Shown piece by piece: positions 24,089 through 33,185 of a DNA stretch of 64,000 nt; position 1 is the first letter of the stretch, and every line of letters starts with the position of its first letter. This stretch comes from Streptomyces venezuelae ATCC 10712. GTDB taxonomy: Bacteria; Actinomycetota; Actinomycetes; Streptomycetales; Streptomycetaceae. The notes under the pieces were generated by a model. The model did no database searches. It had not been told where the DNA came from and was given only the letters and a program-made list of their open reading frames with translations. Location of the stretch: NCBI RefSeq assembly GCF_008639165.1, contig NZ_CP029197.1, positions 1-64,000 on the forward strand, in the 5' to 3' direction. The translations under genes were made by a program, and so were the position numbers.

Positions 24089-25525
24089 ATGACTTCGCCT
24101 GCCCTCACACCGATCCCCTCCGCGCCGAGCGTCCTGCGGCGGTCGACCCTGCTCGCCCTGTGCGCCTGTGTCCTCGTCGCGCAGAGCATGGTCGCCGCCA
24201 TCAACCTCCTCATCCCCCAGCTGGCCGGCTCCTCATTGCACCTCTCGTCGACCGAGCTGTTGTGGACGGTGGACGCGTACGTCATCGTCTTCGCCGGACT
24301 GCTCATCCCCGCCGGAGCGCTCGGGGACCGCCGGGGCCGCAAGGGCGTCCTGCTCGCCGGGCTCGCGCTGTTCGCCGCCGGGGCCGGGCTCAGCGCCCTC
24401 GCCGCCTCCCCCGCGCTGCTGATCGCCGGCCGCGGGGTGTCCGGCGCCGGGGCCGCCTGCATCATGCCCGCGACCATGTCGATCCTGGTCCACCTCGCCG
24501 GTCCGGCACACCGGGCCCGGGCCCTGGCCTCCTGGACCCTCTCCGCCGGTCTGGGCGGTCTCGCCGGCAACGTCGTCGGTGGAGCGGCGGGCCAGTTCCT
24601 GTCCTGGCGCGCCCTGTTCTGGCTGATGGTGCCGCTGGCCGCGGTCCTGACCTGGACCGTCACGGTCACCGTCCCGCGCACCGGGCGCTCCCCGCAGGGA
24701 CACCCGGACCCGCGCGGCACCCTGCTGCTCGTCGCGGCGCTGGTCGCCGTGCTCGCGGGCATCATCGAAGGCCCGGTGTACGGCTGGACCTCACCGCGCA
24801 TCCTCGTCCTCTTCGCGGTCGGTGCGGCGCTGTCCGGTCTGTTCACCTGGTACGCGTTCCGCTCCCGGGCCGCGCTGTTCGACCCGCGGGTCTTCCGCTC
24901 CCGGCGGCTGCGCGCCGCCGTGCTGGGCACGGCCACCGGGTTCTTCGGCCTCTTCTCGCTCTTCTACGCCAACTCGCAGTACCTGCAGTACGTCAAGGGG
25001 TACGGGCCCGCCGTCACCGGACTCGCCATCGTCCCGCTCACGATCGGCATGGCCGTCTTCCCCAAGGTCGCCACCCGCTGGCAGACCGCCTCCGGCCCGC
25101 GGCCCGCGGTCTCCACCGGGCTGTTCCTGATCGGTGCCGGGCTCCTCGGAGCCTCGACCGCCGACGCGGCCACGCCCTACGCGCTGTACGCCTGCTGGCT
25201 GCTCGTCATCTCGGCGGGGACCGGCCTGTGCATGCCGGCCCTGACCGTCGGCGTCGTCTCCTCCCTGCCCGAGCACCAGGCCGGGCTCGGTTCCGGGCTT
25301 GGCACCTCGGCCCGGGAGATGGGTGCCGCCCTCGGGGTGGCCGTCACGGGCACGGTGCTCGCCCTGCATGACGCCGACGCCCGCACCGCGTCCTTCGCCG
25401 ACGCGATGAGCCCGGCGCTGCGGACGGTGGGCACGGTCGTCCTCGTCGCCACGGCCGTGGTCACCTTCGGGTACCGGACCGGGACCGGGCGGCGCCCCGG
25501 CGCCGGGACGCCGCCGGCCGGTTGA
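24089..25525 (+). CDS. MFS transporter, DHA2-like 14-span
   Basis: 478 residues from ATG 24089 with GGAGGAG upstream. Begins with a short polar N-terminus, then spans with LLWTVDAYVIVFAGLLIPAG, motif A GALGDRRGRKGVLLAG and a TM5-like VVGGAAGQFLSWRALFWLM. Probably proton-driven efflux of a hydrophobic compound. Likely regulated by the divergent LysR protein. The Gly/Pro-rich tail ends at 25525, 15 bases before the truncated propeller frame. Confidence 0.92.
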   Translation: MTSPALTPIPSAPSVLRRSTLLALCACVLVAQSMVAAINLLIPQLAGSSLHLSSTELLWTVDAYVIVFAGLLIPAGALGDRRGRKGVLLAGLALFAAGAGLSALAASPALLIAGRGVSGAGAACIMPATMSILVHLAGPAHRARALASWTLSAGLGGLAGNVVGGAAGQFLSWRALFWLMVPLAAVLTWTVTVTVPRTGRSPQGHPDPRGTLLLVAALVAVLAGIIEGPVYGWTSPRILVLFAVGAALSGLFTWYAFRSRAALFDPRVFRSRRLRAAVLGTATGFFGLFSLFYANSQYLQYVKGYGPAVTGLAIVPLTIGMAVFPKVATRWQTASGPRPAVSTGLFLIGAGLLGASTADAATPYALYACWLLVISAGTGLCMPALTVGVVSSLPEHQAGLGSGLGTSAREMGAALGVAVTGTVLALHDADARTASFADAMSPALRTVGTVVLVATAVVTFGYRTGTGRRPGAGTPPAG

Positions 25526-25540
25526 CGCCGGGAGGGTGAC

Positions 25541-26794
25541 CTCGCGGACGGTCGGCTCGGCGGTGGCAAGCCGTCCACAGGCGCCTCGTCGGCGTCCGCC
25601 GACGCCTCCCCCGTCCCCACGCCCGAAGAGTCCGAGACCACGGCGTCGCTCACCGCGTACGACCCGCCCACCCGGTTCGAGAGCCACGGCGGCTTCGACG
25701 CACCCGGACTGGGGACCGTCGCCCTCGACGGCACGAAGGCGTACTACGTCTCCCCCGGTGAACTCGTCGCCTGGGACCTCGCCGGCGACGAGGAGATCGG
25801 AACGCTCACGGCGGAGACGTCCTCCTGGCGCCATCTGCCCGAACACGACGGTACCTACAAGACGGTCCCGTACCCTCCAGGCCTCGGTACGGTCGACGGC
25901 AAGCGGTACGCGGTCACCGCCTTCCCCACCAGCACGAAGGGCTCGGGCAGCGCCGCCGACGGCGTCGGCGTCGAGGTGGTCGCGATGGACGCCGACAGCG
26001 GTCGGGAGGCGTGGCGGACGAAGTGGGACCTGCCCAGGTCCGAGGACGGGTACCTGGTCACGTACGTCGCCGGGGTCGTCGGCCGCACCGCGATCGTCGT
26101 GTCACACGGCGAGTACCGGTACCCCGTGACGTACGGGATCGACCTCGTCACCCACAAGGAGACCTGGAGCGACACGTCCTTCAAGGCGCAGCTGGTCCAG
26201 GGCACGCGGGTGCTCGGTCAGAGGCGCGGTGACGAGGACGTCCTCACCCTCGCGGCCGTCGACGGCGCGAGCGGGCGGGGGCTCTGGACGGGGATGGAGG
26301 TCCCCGACGAGTCGGGGGCCGGCCAGGGGTGGACGGTCAAGGCCTTCGCGCCGAACCGGGCCTGGGTGGCTGCTCCCTTCGGCCGGGCGGTGATCGACAG
26401 TGCGACCGGCAAGGACGTGAACTACGAGGGCTTCGGCGAGCGGCTGCACGAGATCGAGAAGTGCGTCGACGATCAGCTCAAGACCACCTTCTGCGCCGCC
26501 CGCACGGTGAAGGGAGCGGAGATCTCCGCATACGACCGGAGCGGCAAGCGCCTGTGGCGCGTGGGTGGGCCGTCGGACGACTCGGGGCGGAAGCAGATGA
26601 TCCTGCGGTCCGCGTTCCATGGAGCGGTCTACGCGACCTTCAACGAGGGGACGGGCGCGGCGATCGTTCTGGACGGGGCGACCGGGGCCGACAAGGCCAC
26701 CGATCCCGGGTACGCGCCCTTGCTGGCCAACACCTACGTGGGGCTGACGTACGGAGGCGGGCGCCAGGTCGACGTCTACCGCGCCACGCGCTGA
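25541..26794 (+). pseudogene. 5'-truncated PQQ-like beta-propeller protein gene
   Basis: The frame is open from the MFS stop (25523-25525) and reads LADGRLGGGKPSTGASSASA, DPPTRFESHGGFDAPGLGTV, VVAMDADSGREAWRTKWDLP and ends YGGGRQVDVYRATR. This is the extracellular PQQ-like propeller of a Streptomyces family that normally begins with a Pro/Gln-rich cytoplasmic segment and a membrane span. Both are missing, no ATG occurs before 25976, and no ribosome site is seen. A deletion fusing it to the end of the MFS gene is the simplest explanation. A shorter protein from 25976 (272 residues) is possible. Confidence 0.65.
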
Positions 26795-26958
26795 CCGGGT
26801 GGTCGCGAGCGCGGCCTCCCAGGCCCCACCGTTCCTGCTGCTGTTGGACCTCCTCCAGCTCCGCCGTGAGGGCGTCGAGGAGCGCTTCCAGCGGGGAGTG
26901 CCGGGAGGGCGCGGCGAGGACGGCCTGGCGGACGTGGTCACCGGCGGCCGCGTCGGTC
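26795..26958. other. Short gap with a possible gene scrap (minus strand)
   Basis: The minus strand codes an amphipathic helix-like stretch (SPLEALLDALTAELEEVQQQ) with no start, stop context or family. It may be the tail of a lost regulator. No terminator hairpin was found for the large hydrolase gene, which ends at 26959. Confidence 0.25.
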
Positions 26959-29900
26959 TCAGCGGAGCCGGGTGGTGCGCGGGTAGCCGAAGAGGGGGAG
27001 GTCGGTGGTCAGGGCGTCGGCGAGGATGGTCGTGCCGAGTTCGTTGGGGTGGAAGGACTGCTGGCTCATCGGGGGGTTGAGGCCGGGGAACCCGCCCTGT
27101 TCGCCCTCGCCGCGCGTGGGCTTGGGGATGCCGGCGTTGACCGCCTCCGGGTTCCCGCACACCCCTCGCGCCCCGAACCGGTCGATCGGATCGGTGAAGT
27201 GGACGTCCAGCCGGGCGGGACCTTCGCGGAGGTCCTTGACCACGGCGGCGAGCTGGTCGCGCAGGTGGAGCGTGATCTCGCCCATCCACTCGACCTCGCC
27301 CGCCTCCGGGTTGAGGGCGGCGGTCTGGCCGGGCTGGGACGTCGTGTCGCAGGAGGCGGTGAACAGCTTCACGTAGCCCATGACGACGATCTTGGCGTTG
27401 GGCGCGGCCTTGGCGATCTCCTGAAGGGCCGTCTTCACCGAGGGCGCGACCTTCTGTGTGATCCGCTTCCTGGTCGTGCCGTCCAGGTCCAGGACGAGGT
27501 TCTCGTGGCATGCCACGGTGACGAAGCAGGTCGTGAAGATGTCCGCGAACCCGGCGTCGTTGCCGCCGATGGACAGGAGCACCAGTGTGGTGTCGGCGTC
27601 GAGGAAGCCCTTGTCGAGCTGCGGGGGTTCGCGGTGCTGACCCTCGGCGGACAGTCCGAAGGCATTGCGTACGGGTTCCTGGCCAGGGGCGGCCGTGGGC
27701 AGGAGCATCTGCGTACGGGCGCCGCTGCACGCGAGGAGGTGGGCGTCGACGTCCGGGTCCCAGACGTCCGTCCGGTAGCCGAGGGTGTGCCGGCTGCCCG
27801 GCAGGCGCGCTTTGCGGGACCACGCCGCGTACGAGCGGTGGCAGGCGTTGGCGTAGGCGGTCAGGCCCATGCGATCGGACTCGGGGTAGTACTTCGATCC
27901 TTCGACGGGCGAGGCGCCCTCGCCGGCCGCGAAGGAGTCGCCGAGGGTGACGACCTGGTGCCGGGGCTTGCCCGGCAGGGGCTGGAAGGCGATCGCGTCG
28001 AAGGCGATGTCCTCCTTTCCGTCGGGCGCGCCGCCGGTGACCGAGGTCAGTTCGACGCGCGGTCGGCCGGTGAACCGGAAGGCGCCCAGGGGCACCCAGC
28101 GGTTCTCCTCCGTGCGCTGGAGCAGGGTCCGGCGCTTCGGTCCGTCGGCGGTGTGGACGGTGTACGCGGCCTGTTGGGTGTGGGCGCCGTGATTCGGCAT
28201 GTGGACCATGACGCGTGCCCAGCCGTCCAGTTCCCGTCCGAGCTCCCACCGTCCGGTGACCTTCAGACGGTCGCCGAGGGCTCCTGCACGGCTGTGGGTG
28301 AACCAGAAGTGGCCGCCGAACCCTCCGCCGATCTGGTGGAGGTCGATCTTGGAGAGGAAGTCCCCGGTCTTCGCGTCCTTGGCGAAGTCGAACGTGAACG
28401 TGCCGTCGCTACGGCGCGGACAGGGGACGGGGGTGACGGCGGGCACGTCCGCGGGGACGTCGTCCACGACCAGGACCCCCTGGGGGAGGTCCTCGGCCTG
28501 GCAGTTCGGCCGATGGACCGACGTGTCGGGCGGATTGGGGTGCGTGCCCGCGTCGAACCGGATCTTCTCGTGCCCGCACTGCGTGGCGCAGTCCTTCTTC
28601 CACTCCACCGGCTCGTGCCACCAGCACTTCAGGTCGTACTTTCCGGTGGCCGGGTTGATGTGCCCGCAGTGGCTGGGCGGTTCGGGCTTCTCCCCGGCCT
28701 TGGTGGGCATGACGGACGGGTCGTCGGGGACGAACATGAGGTGCGAGTTGCAGTCGTTGGCCTTCACCTGGCAGAACAGCAGCCGCGGCGGCTTGACCTG
28801 GGCGCGCTGGTCGTTGGTGTTCCACCAGGCGGGCTGGAACCCGACGCCGTTGTTTCCGGTGGTCTTGCCGATGGAGTGTGCGGCCCAGCCCATGACCTTC
28901 TCCGGGTAGGGCCATTCCTGGGGGCGCGAGGCGTCGCCGGGGCGCCCGTCGAGGAACGACAGCCGGTTCTCACGGTAGTGGGCGTTGGCCGGGTTGTTGA
29001 GCCAGCCGAGGCCCCAGGGCTCGCCCGCTCCCTTCTTGGGGTAGAAGCCGCTGTTGTACGCCCAGACGGCCATGAACCAGTTCTCCAGGCGGGCGGGGTC
29101 CCCGTCGTGGACCCTCATGCCCGCCGCGGCCTGCTCGTTCCATTTCTCGGCCAGGATGCGGGCGGCCGCCGCGAGGTTCGCGGCGTAGTCCACGGTGATG
29201 GCCCGCTGCTGGTCGGGCGGCAGGGCGACTTCTCCGGGCTTGGTCCGGCCGGCCATCCGCATGCCGTCGGTGACCTGGGTGATGCCGTAGCCGCAGTCGG
29301 CATGTGTCCAGTCCACGTCCCACTGGTTCTCGTCGGCGGCGACCTTGAACGGGATGCCGTAGTAGTTGCCGATGAGCGGGTTGCCCGCCAGTCCCTCCGC
29401 CGTGTGGCGGGACGCCTGCCACATGTTGGATTCCTGGGCCGTGATGCCCAGCAGGATCTGTGCCGGGATCCGTCCTCCGCCCGCGAGGGGAACGGGAGGG
29501 AACATGCGGCTCGGCGCGTACGCGGGCAGGCCGGAGCCCTTCCAGTCGGCCGGGCGTTCCAGGTCGAGCGGGCCCTGGGCGAGCATGTCCGCGGCCCACT
29601 CCACCTGGTGCGGGGTCGGCTGGTAGACCTGCGTCCGGACGTCGCCCCGGGGGACGGAGCAGGTGCGGTCGGCGTCGACGGGGTCGTGGGGGTCCTCGGC
29701 GGCGCGCGGTCCGGGTTGTGTGCGCTCCCCGAGGCGGGGCGACGGGGCGTGCCCTTGGTCCGGGAGGGCCGGCACGCGGCGTTCGTCGGGGACGCTTTCC
29801 ACGTGCTGTCGCCCGGTGCGGGCGGCCACGGTCGTAATGCGCGGCCCGTCGGCCGCCGGGCGTCCCTCGCCGTTCTCGATGCCGGCGACCGCGAGCACGC

Positions 29901-30855
29901 CGGTCGACGACGCGGCCGCCGTGGCCGGCACGGCGAGCCAGGACGCGGTGGGCGGCAGCGCGCCCGCCCTCTCCCCCGGGCGGGCGGGGCTCTCCGGGAA
30001 ACGCCTCTCGTTCGGAAGGCCCGTCACGAAGACCCGGCCGCCGGCCCCCGGGCTGAGGCCCAGGCGGCCGGTCGCGCCGAGGGCGTAGGAGCGGGTGCCG
30101 CCGTCGTGGTGGCGTCGGACACGCACCTGGTCACGCGCCCGGTCCATGAACCACACCCCGCCGTCGTGGTCGGGGTGGAGCTCGAAGGGTGTGCCCGTCG
30201 AGCGGGCCAGGGTGTGCAGGGAGCCGTCCGGGTCCACGCGCACCACCCGGGGGCCACCGGCGGCGACGAGTCCCTGGGGGGTCGGCACGGCGGAGGTGAT
30301 CTGGCCGGCCGCCGTGACCGGGGCCTCCAGGGTGCCCGACGCCGCGTGCAGGGTCGTCAGCCGGGTCTGCCCGAGGTCGCTGTCGCCCGCCTGGGTGAGG
30401 ACGGCGTCCTCACCCGCGCCGCATCCCGGGTTGTAGTACGCGAGGGTCGACCGCACCGGCAGTTTGCGCACGGCCCCGGTGTCCAGGTCCACGACCGCCG
30501 AGAACCCGCCGCGCAGGAAGAGCTCCGGCCGGTTCGTGAAGGCCCGCGGGGCGTAGACGACCACGAGCCTGCGCCCGGAGGCCGTCAGACAGGCGTTGCC
30601 GATCCACCGGTCGGTCTCGATGCCCGGCTCGGACAGCGAGGTGACGGTGCGCCAGACGTGTCCTTCCGACTCCCGGGCGCGGAAGACGTGGAAGCCGTCC
30701 GCGTCCCCGACGGTGGTCCATGCGAGGTCGCCGCCGGCCTTCGCCGGCTCCGCGGAGACCGGCCGTGGGCTCTCCTGGGGCGCGGGCTCGGGGAGCGTGG
30801 CGGCGACGAGTCCGACAGCGGCCGCGCATGCCAGGGCGACGGCGAGCAGGCGCAT
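26959..30855 (-). CDS. Secreted multidomain SGNH/GDSL hydrolase
   Basis: 1298 residues; AGGAGG precedes the ATG. A signal peptide (LLAVALACAAAVGLVAATLP) is followed by a strand-rich ~330-residue N-terminal part that looks like a propeller. Residues ~440-640 resemble a lytic-transglycosylase-like fold (ILLGITAQESNMWQAS, CGYGITQVTDGM). Residues ~860-960 resemble the golvesin/xanthan-lyase-type beta domain (VMVHMPNHGAHTQQAAYTVH). The C-terminal ~330 residues are an SGNH hydrolase: GDSFAAGEG (Ser ~970), SIGGNDAGF and SFHPNELG (His ~1267). Likely acts on cell wall or extracellular ester substrates. Few bacterial proteins combine peptidoglycan-lyase-like and esterase modules. Confidence 0.88.
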   Translation of the reverse strand: MRLLAVALACAAAVGLVAATLPEPAPQESPRPVSAEPAKAGGDLAWTTVGDADGFHVFRARESEGHVWRTVTSLSEPGIETDRWIGNACLTASGRRLVVVYAPRAFTNRPELFLRGGFSAVVDLDTGAVRKLPVRSTLAYYNPGCGAGEDAVLTQAGDSDLGQTRLTTLHAASGTLEAPVTAAGQITSAVPTPQGLVAAGGPRVVRVDPDGSLHTLARSTGTPFELHPDHDGGVWFMDRARDQVRVRRHHDGGTRSYALGATGRLGLSPGAGGRVFVTGLPNERRFPESPARPGERAGALPPTASWLAVPATAAASSTGVLAVAGIENGEGRPAADGPRITTVAARTGRQHVESVPDERRVPALPDQGHAPSPRLGERTQPGPRAAEDPHDPVDADRTCSVPRGDVRTQVYQPTPHQVEWAADMLAQGPLDLERPADWKGSGLPAYAPSRMFPPVPLAGGGRIPAQILLGITAQESNMWQASRHTAEGLAGNPLIGNYYGIPFKVAADENQWDVDWTHADCGYGITQVTDGMRMAGRTKPGEVALPPDQQRAITVDYAANLAAAARILAEKWNEQAAAGMRVHDGDPARLENWFMAVWAYNSGFYPKKGAGEPWGLGWLNNPANAHYRENRLSFLDGRPGDASRPQEWPYPEKVMGWAAHSIGKTTGNNGVGFQPAWWNTNDQRAQVKPPRLLFCQVKANDCNSHLMFVPDDPSVMPTKAGEKPEPPSHCGHINPATGKYDLKCWWHEPVEWKKDCATQCGHEKIRFDAGTHPNPPDTSVHRPNCQAEDLPQGVLVVDDVPADVPAVTPVPCPRRSDGTFTFDFAKDAKTGDFLSKIDLHQIGGGFGGHFWFTHSRAGALGDRLKVTGRWELGRELDGWARVMVHMPNHGAHTQQAAYTVHTADGPKRRTLLQRTEENRWVPLGAFRFTGRPRVELTSVTGGAPDGKEDIAFDAIAFQPLPGKPRHQVVTLGDSFAAGEGASPVEGSKYYPESDRMGLTAYANACHRSYAAWSRKARLPGSRHTLGYRTDVWDPDVDAHLLACSGARTQMLLPTAAPGQEPVRNAFGLSAEGQHREPPQLDKGFLDADTTLVLLSIGGNDAGFADIFTTCFVTVACHENLVLDLDGTTRKRITQKVAPSVKTALQEIAKAAPNAKIVVMGYVKLFTASCDTTSQPGQTAALNPEAGEVEWMGEITLHLRDQLAAVVKDLREGPARLDVHFTDPIDRFGARGVCGNPEAVNAGIPKPTRGEGEQGGFPGLNPPMSQQSFHPNELGTTILADALTTDLPLFGYPRTTRLR

Positions 30856-30967
30856 GGGGACCTCCTGGAAGGAGCAACGGGAACACCGCGAACGTTACGG
30901 AGCGTAATCATTGCTGGCCATCCCCCACATGGGTGGTCACCTGGCGAGTTCTCGCCGCACCCCTCGC

Positions 30968-31543
30968 TCAGAAGTCCCAGACCATGTGGTTCGGTACGAC
31001 GTAGGGCACCGCCCACTGCTGCGCACGGGCCCCGTTGGCCCGCGAACCGTCCGCGATCTCCAGGGCCTTGCCGCTGTGGAAGTTGTAGAAGATCGTCCGC
31101 CGGTGACTGGCGTACGGGAAGTCCCAGATCTGGGAGCCGGCGTTGGCGCACGTCCACTGCTGGGCACGGGCACCGTCGGCTCGCGAGAAGTCGGCGATCT
31201 CCAGGCACTTGCCGCTCTCGACGTTGACCAGCCGGTAGTTGTGGCGCTCCTGCTCCCACTCGTCGTACCAGATGCCCGTGAGTTCCCATCGCCAGGACTG
31301 GTGCCGCACTCCCACGCAGTCCCACTGCTGGGCTCGGGCGCCGTCCGCGTGCGAACCGTCCGCGATCTCCAGGCACTTGCCCGTGCCCACGTTCACCAGC
31401 CGCCCCACGTGTCCATTCGGCGGGAAAATCGACGGCCGTTGCTCGGCGCCGCCCGCCGATGCGGGAGCGACGGTGACGACGGCGAGCAGGGCGGCGCCGG
31501 TGAGCGCGCGCAGGAAGTGGGGCAGCCTGAGACGGTGCGACAC
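30968..31543 (-). CDS. Secreted ricin-type (RICIN) lectin
   Basis: 191 residues from GTG 31543 with GAGGAG upstream; the frame runs 28 codons further up, without resemblance. A signal peptide (LTGAALLAVVTVAPASAGG) precedes three beta-trefoil repeats: KCLEIADGSHADGARAQQW, KCLEIADFSRADGARAQQW and KALEIADGSRANGARAQQW, followed by QSWRWE, QIWDFP and HMVWDF. QxW motifs are kept in the first two. The third lacks the paired cysteine and may not bind sugar. No catalytic domain is attached. It probably binds polysaccharide outside the cell. Confidence 0.92.
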   Translation of the reverse strand: MSHRLRLPHFLRALTGAALLAVVTVAPASAGGAEQRPSIFPPNGHVGRLVNVGTGKCLEIADGSHADGARAQQWDCVGVRHQSWRWELTGIWYDEWEQERHNYRLVNVESGKCLEIADFSRADGARAQQWTCANAGSQIWDFPYASHRRTIFYNFHSGKALEIADGSRANGARAQQWAVPYVVPNHMVWDF

Positions 31544-31670
31544 GGAGGCTCCTCGGTGGAGGTGGGGGTGGGGTGGTTGCACAAGATCGGCAGGGTGAAC
31601 GTACTGGTGGACGGCCGCGCGGGTCATCGGCCATCCGTGTGAGCCGTGCGCCCGGCCCGTAACCTCGGCG

Positions 31671-32675
31671 TCACACGTACGGTGTCAGGACTCCGAGGAG
31701 TCCGGCGGTGAGGGCGGCCGCCAGGCTCACCTGCGTGAGAGAGATGCCGCGGCCCGTCGGGGCGACGGGAAGGTCGGGGGCCGTCCGGGGGTTCTCCGGC
31801 GGCGGGGCCTCGTGGCGCAGGGGGATGCCTCGGTGCCAGAACAGGCAGATCCTCTTCCATCGGTCGCGCTCCGCGTCCGGGTCGCGGGGGCGTTCCTCTC
31901 CGAGCGCCTCCAGGAGATCCATACGGTGCAGGTCGAAGGCGACCCGGACGTGCTGCCCGTACACCGCCGCGGCGTTCAGCGCGCCCCGGTAGGACGCCCA
32001 GGCCGACAGGACGCCACCCCAGAGGCAGGTCAGCAGCAGCACGGTCGAGCCGTGCCGCAGTGCCACGCAGCCGGCGCCCAGTACGGCGAAGGCACAGGAG
32101 AGAACGGCGCGTGCCAGGAGCGCGGACAGCTCCGCCCGTGCCGTCGACAGCGCTCCGGCCAGCCCTTCCGGGAGCACCTGGAACAGGCGGGGCCACACGA
32201 GTACGGCATCGATCCCGTAGCGCAGCCCCGGGTACAGCTCCGCGGCCTTGAGGATGTTCCCCAGCCGGGTCGGCCGCACCTCGTGCAGTCGTGACCTCGG
32301 TGGATAGAGGTGGTGCACCGCTCCGTCGGCGGACCGCAGCAGGCGCAGCCGGTGGCAGCGGCGCCCGAGCCGGCCGAGCGACCGGTCCGCGATCCGGCCC
32401 CAGTAGCCTTCCGCCCACCTCAGCAGGGCGAACTGGGTGGAGTCCAGGAACGCGGCGACGAGCAGCACGGCGGACAGGAAGGCTCCCACCAGCAGTGCTT
32501 TCATCTCGACGGGCTGGGACTTCCACGCACGCAGCAGGGAGTTGAGGGTCGGCTCGCCGGCGAGCGCCGCGACGAGGACCAGCAGGGAGCAGAAGACCAG
32601 GCTGGGCAGCAGCGCGACGCGGACGAACCGGCGGCCCGCGAGCTGGGCCGCCTCGCCCAGCGTCGTGGTGAACAC
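31671..32675 (-). CDS. Multi-span membrane protein of the CHAT operon
   Basis: 334 residues, no recognised family. Predicted spans at FVRVALLPSLVFCSLLVLVA (N-terminus), ALLVGAFLSAVLLVAAFL, LSALLARAVLSCAFAVLGAG, STVLLLTCLWGGVLSAW and a C-terminal LTQVSLAAALTAGLLGVLTP. Between spans 2 and 3 is a basic cytoplasmic stretch of ~110 residues; before the last span is a ~70-residue charged, Pro-rich loop (ALGEERPRDPDAERDRW). Starts three bases after the stop of the 168-residue gene, so it is translated with the CHAT protease. Could be substrate, anchor or effector. Confidence 0.75.
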   Translation of the reverse strand: MFTTTLGEAAQLAGRRFVRVALLPSLVFCSLLVLVAALAGEPTLNSLLRAWKSQPVEMKALLVGAFLSAVLLVAAFLDSTQFALLRWAEGYWGRIADRSLGRLGRRCHRLRLLRSADGAVHHLYPPRSRLHEVRPTRLGNILKAAELYPGLRYGIDAVLVWPRLFQVLPEGLAGALSTARAELSALLARAVLSCAFAVLGAGCVALRHGSTVLLLTCLWGGVLSAWASYRGALNAAAVYGQHVRVAFDLHRMDLLEALGEERPRDPDAERDRWKRICLFWHRGIPLRHEAPPPENPRTAPDLPVAPTGRGISLTQVSLAAALTAGLLGVLTPYV

Positions 32676-32678
32676 CGG

Positions 32679-33185
32679 TCACTCCGCCCGGATGGCCAGC
32701 GGGTGGGGCGTGGCGTCCGGTCCCGGCCCGGGGCAGGAGGGCGGGAAGTCGGCGTCGTACGCGGTGAGGGTGGTGAGCAGGCCGCAGCGGCAGACGACCC
32801 GGGCGGCCGGTGTGGCGTAGGCGCCGGCGAGGACGGCGTCCAGGGGCGCCGGGGTGTCGCCACGCAGGGTGCCGCGGGCCGAGAGGGTGACGAGGTACGC
32901 GGAGACGGTGTCCTGTTCGAGCACGCCCAGGGTGCGACCGCCGTCGTGGACGAGTGCGCCATACGGGTTGAGGGCCAGCAGGTCGAGCGCTCCGCCGGTG
33001 CACAGCGCGGCCATCGTCATCGACGCGGGCAGCAGCACGGCCGGGGACAGTCCGGCGTCCGCGCTGCCCGGCCGGCCGAGTGCGGTGGGCCAGCCGTCCG
33101 CGTCCAGTGTCATGACGTAGCCGCTGTCTCCCACGGCTTCGGACAGCGGGGTGACGGGGGCCAGGGGCAGTTCGCCGAGGGTCAT
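32679..33185 (-). CDS. Small partner protein of the CHAT protease operon
   Basis: 168 residues, no recognised family. ATG 33185 overlaps the CHAT stop (ATGA), so translation is coupled. The protein is Leu/Ala-rich with strand-like segments (SGYVMTLDADGWPTALGRPG, LVHDGGRTLGVLEQDTVSAY), one CRCG cluster near residue 132 and a Pro-rich end. No signal peptide or membrane span is obvious. Its fixed position between protease and membrane protein suggests an adaptor, sensor or substrate. Confidence 0.7.
   Translation of the reverse strand: MTLGELPLAPVTPLSEAVGDSGYVMTLDADGWPTALGRPGSADAGLSPAVLLPASMTMAALCTGGALDLLALNPYGALVHDGGRTLGVLEQDTVSAYLVTLSARGTLRGDTPAPLDAVLAGAYATPAARVVCRCGLLTTLTAYDADFPPSCPGPGPDATPHPLAIRAE

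Noticed and set aside
26329..31227. Plus-strand open frame of 1632 codons
   Set aside because: It is the mirror of the 1298-residue hydrolase and lectin genes. Its composition (Gly, Arg, Val) is typical of antisense frames in high-GC DNA, with no domain pattern.
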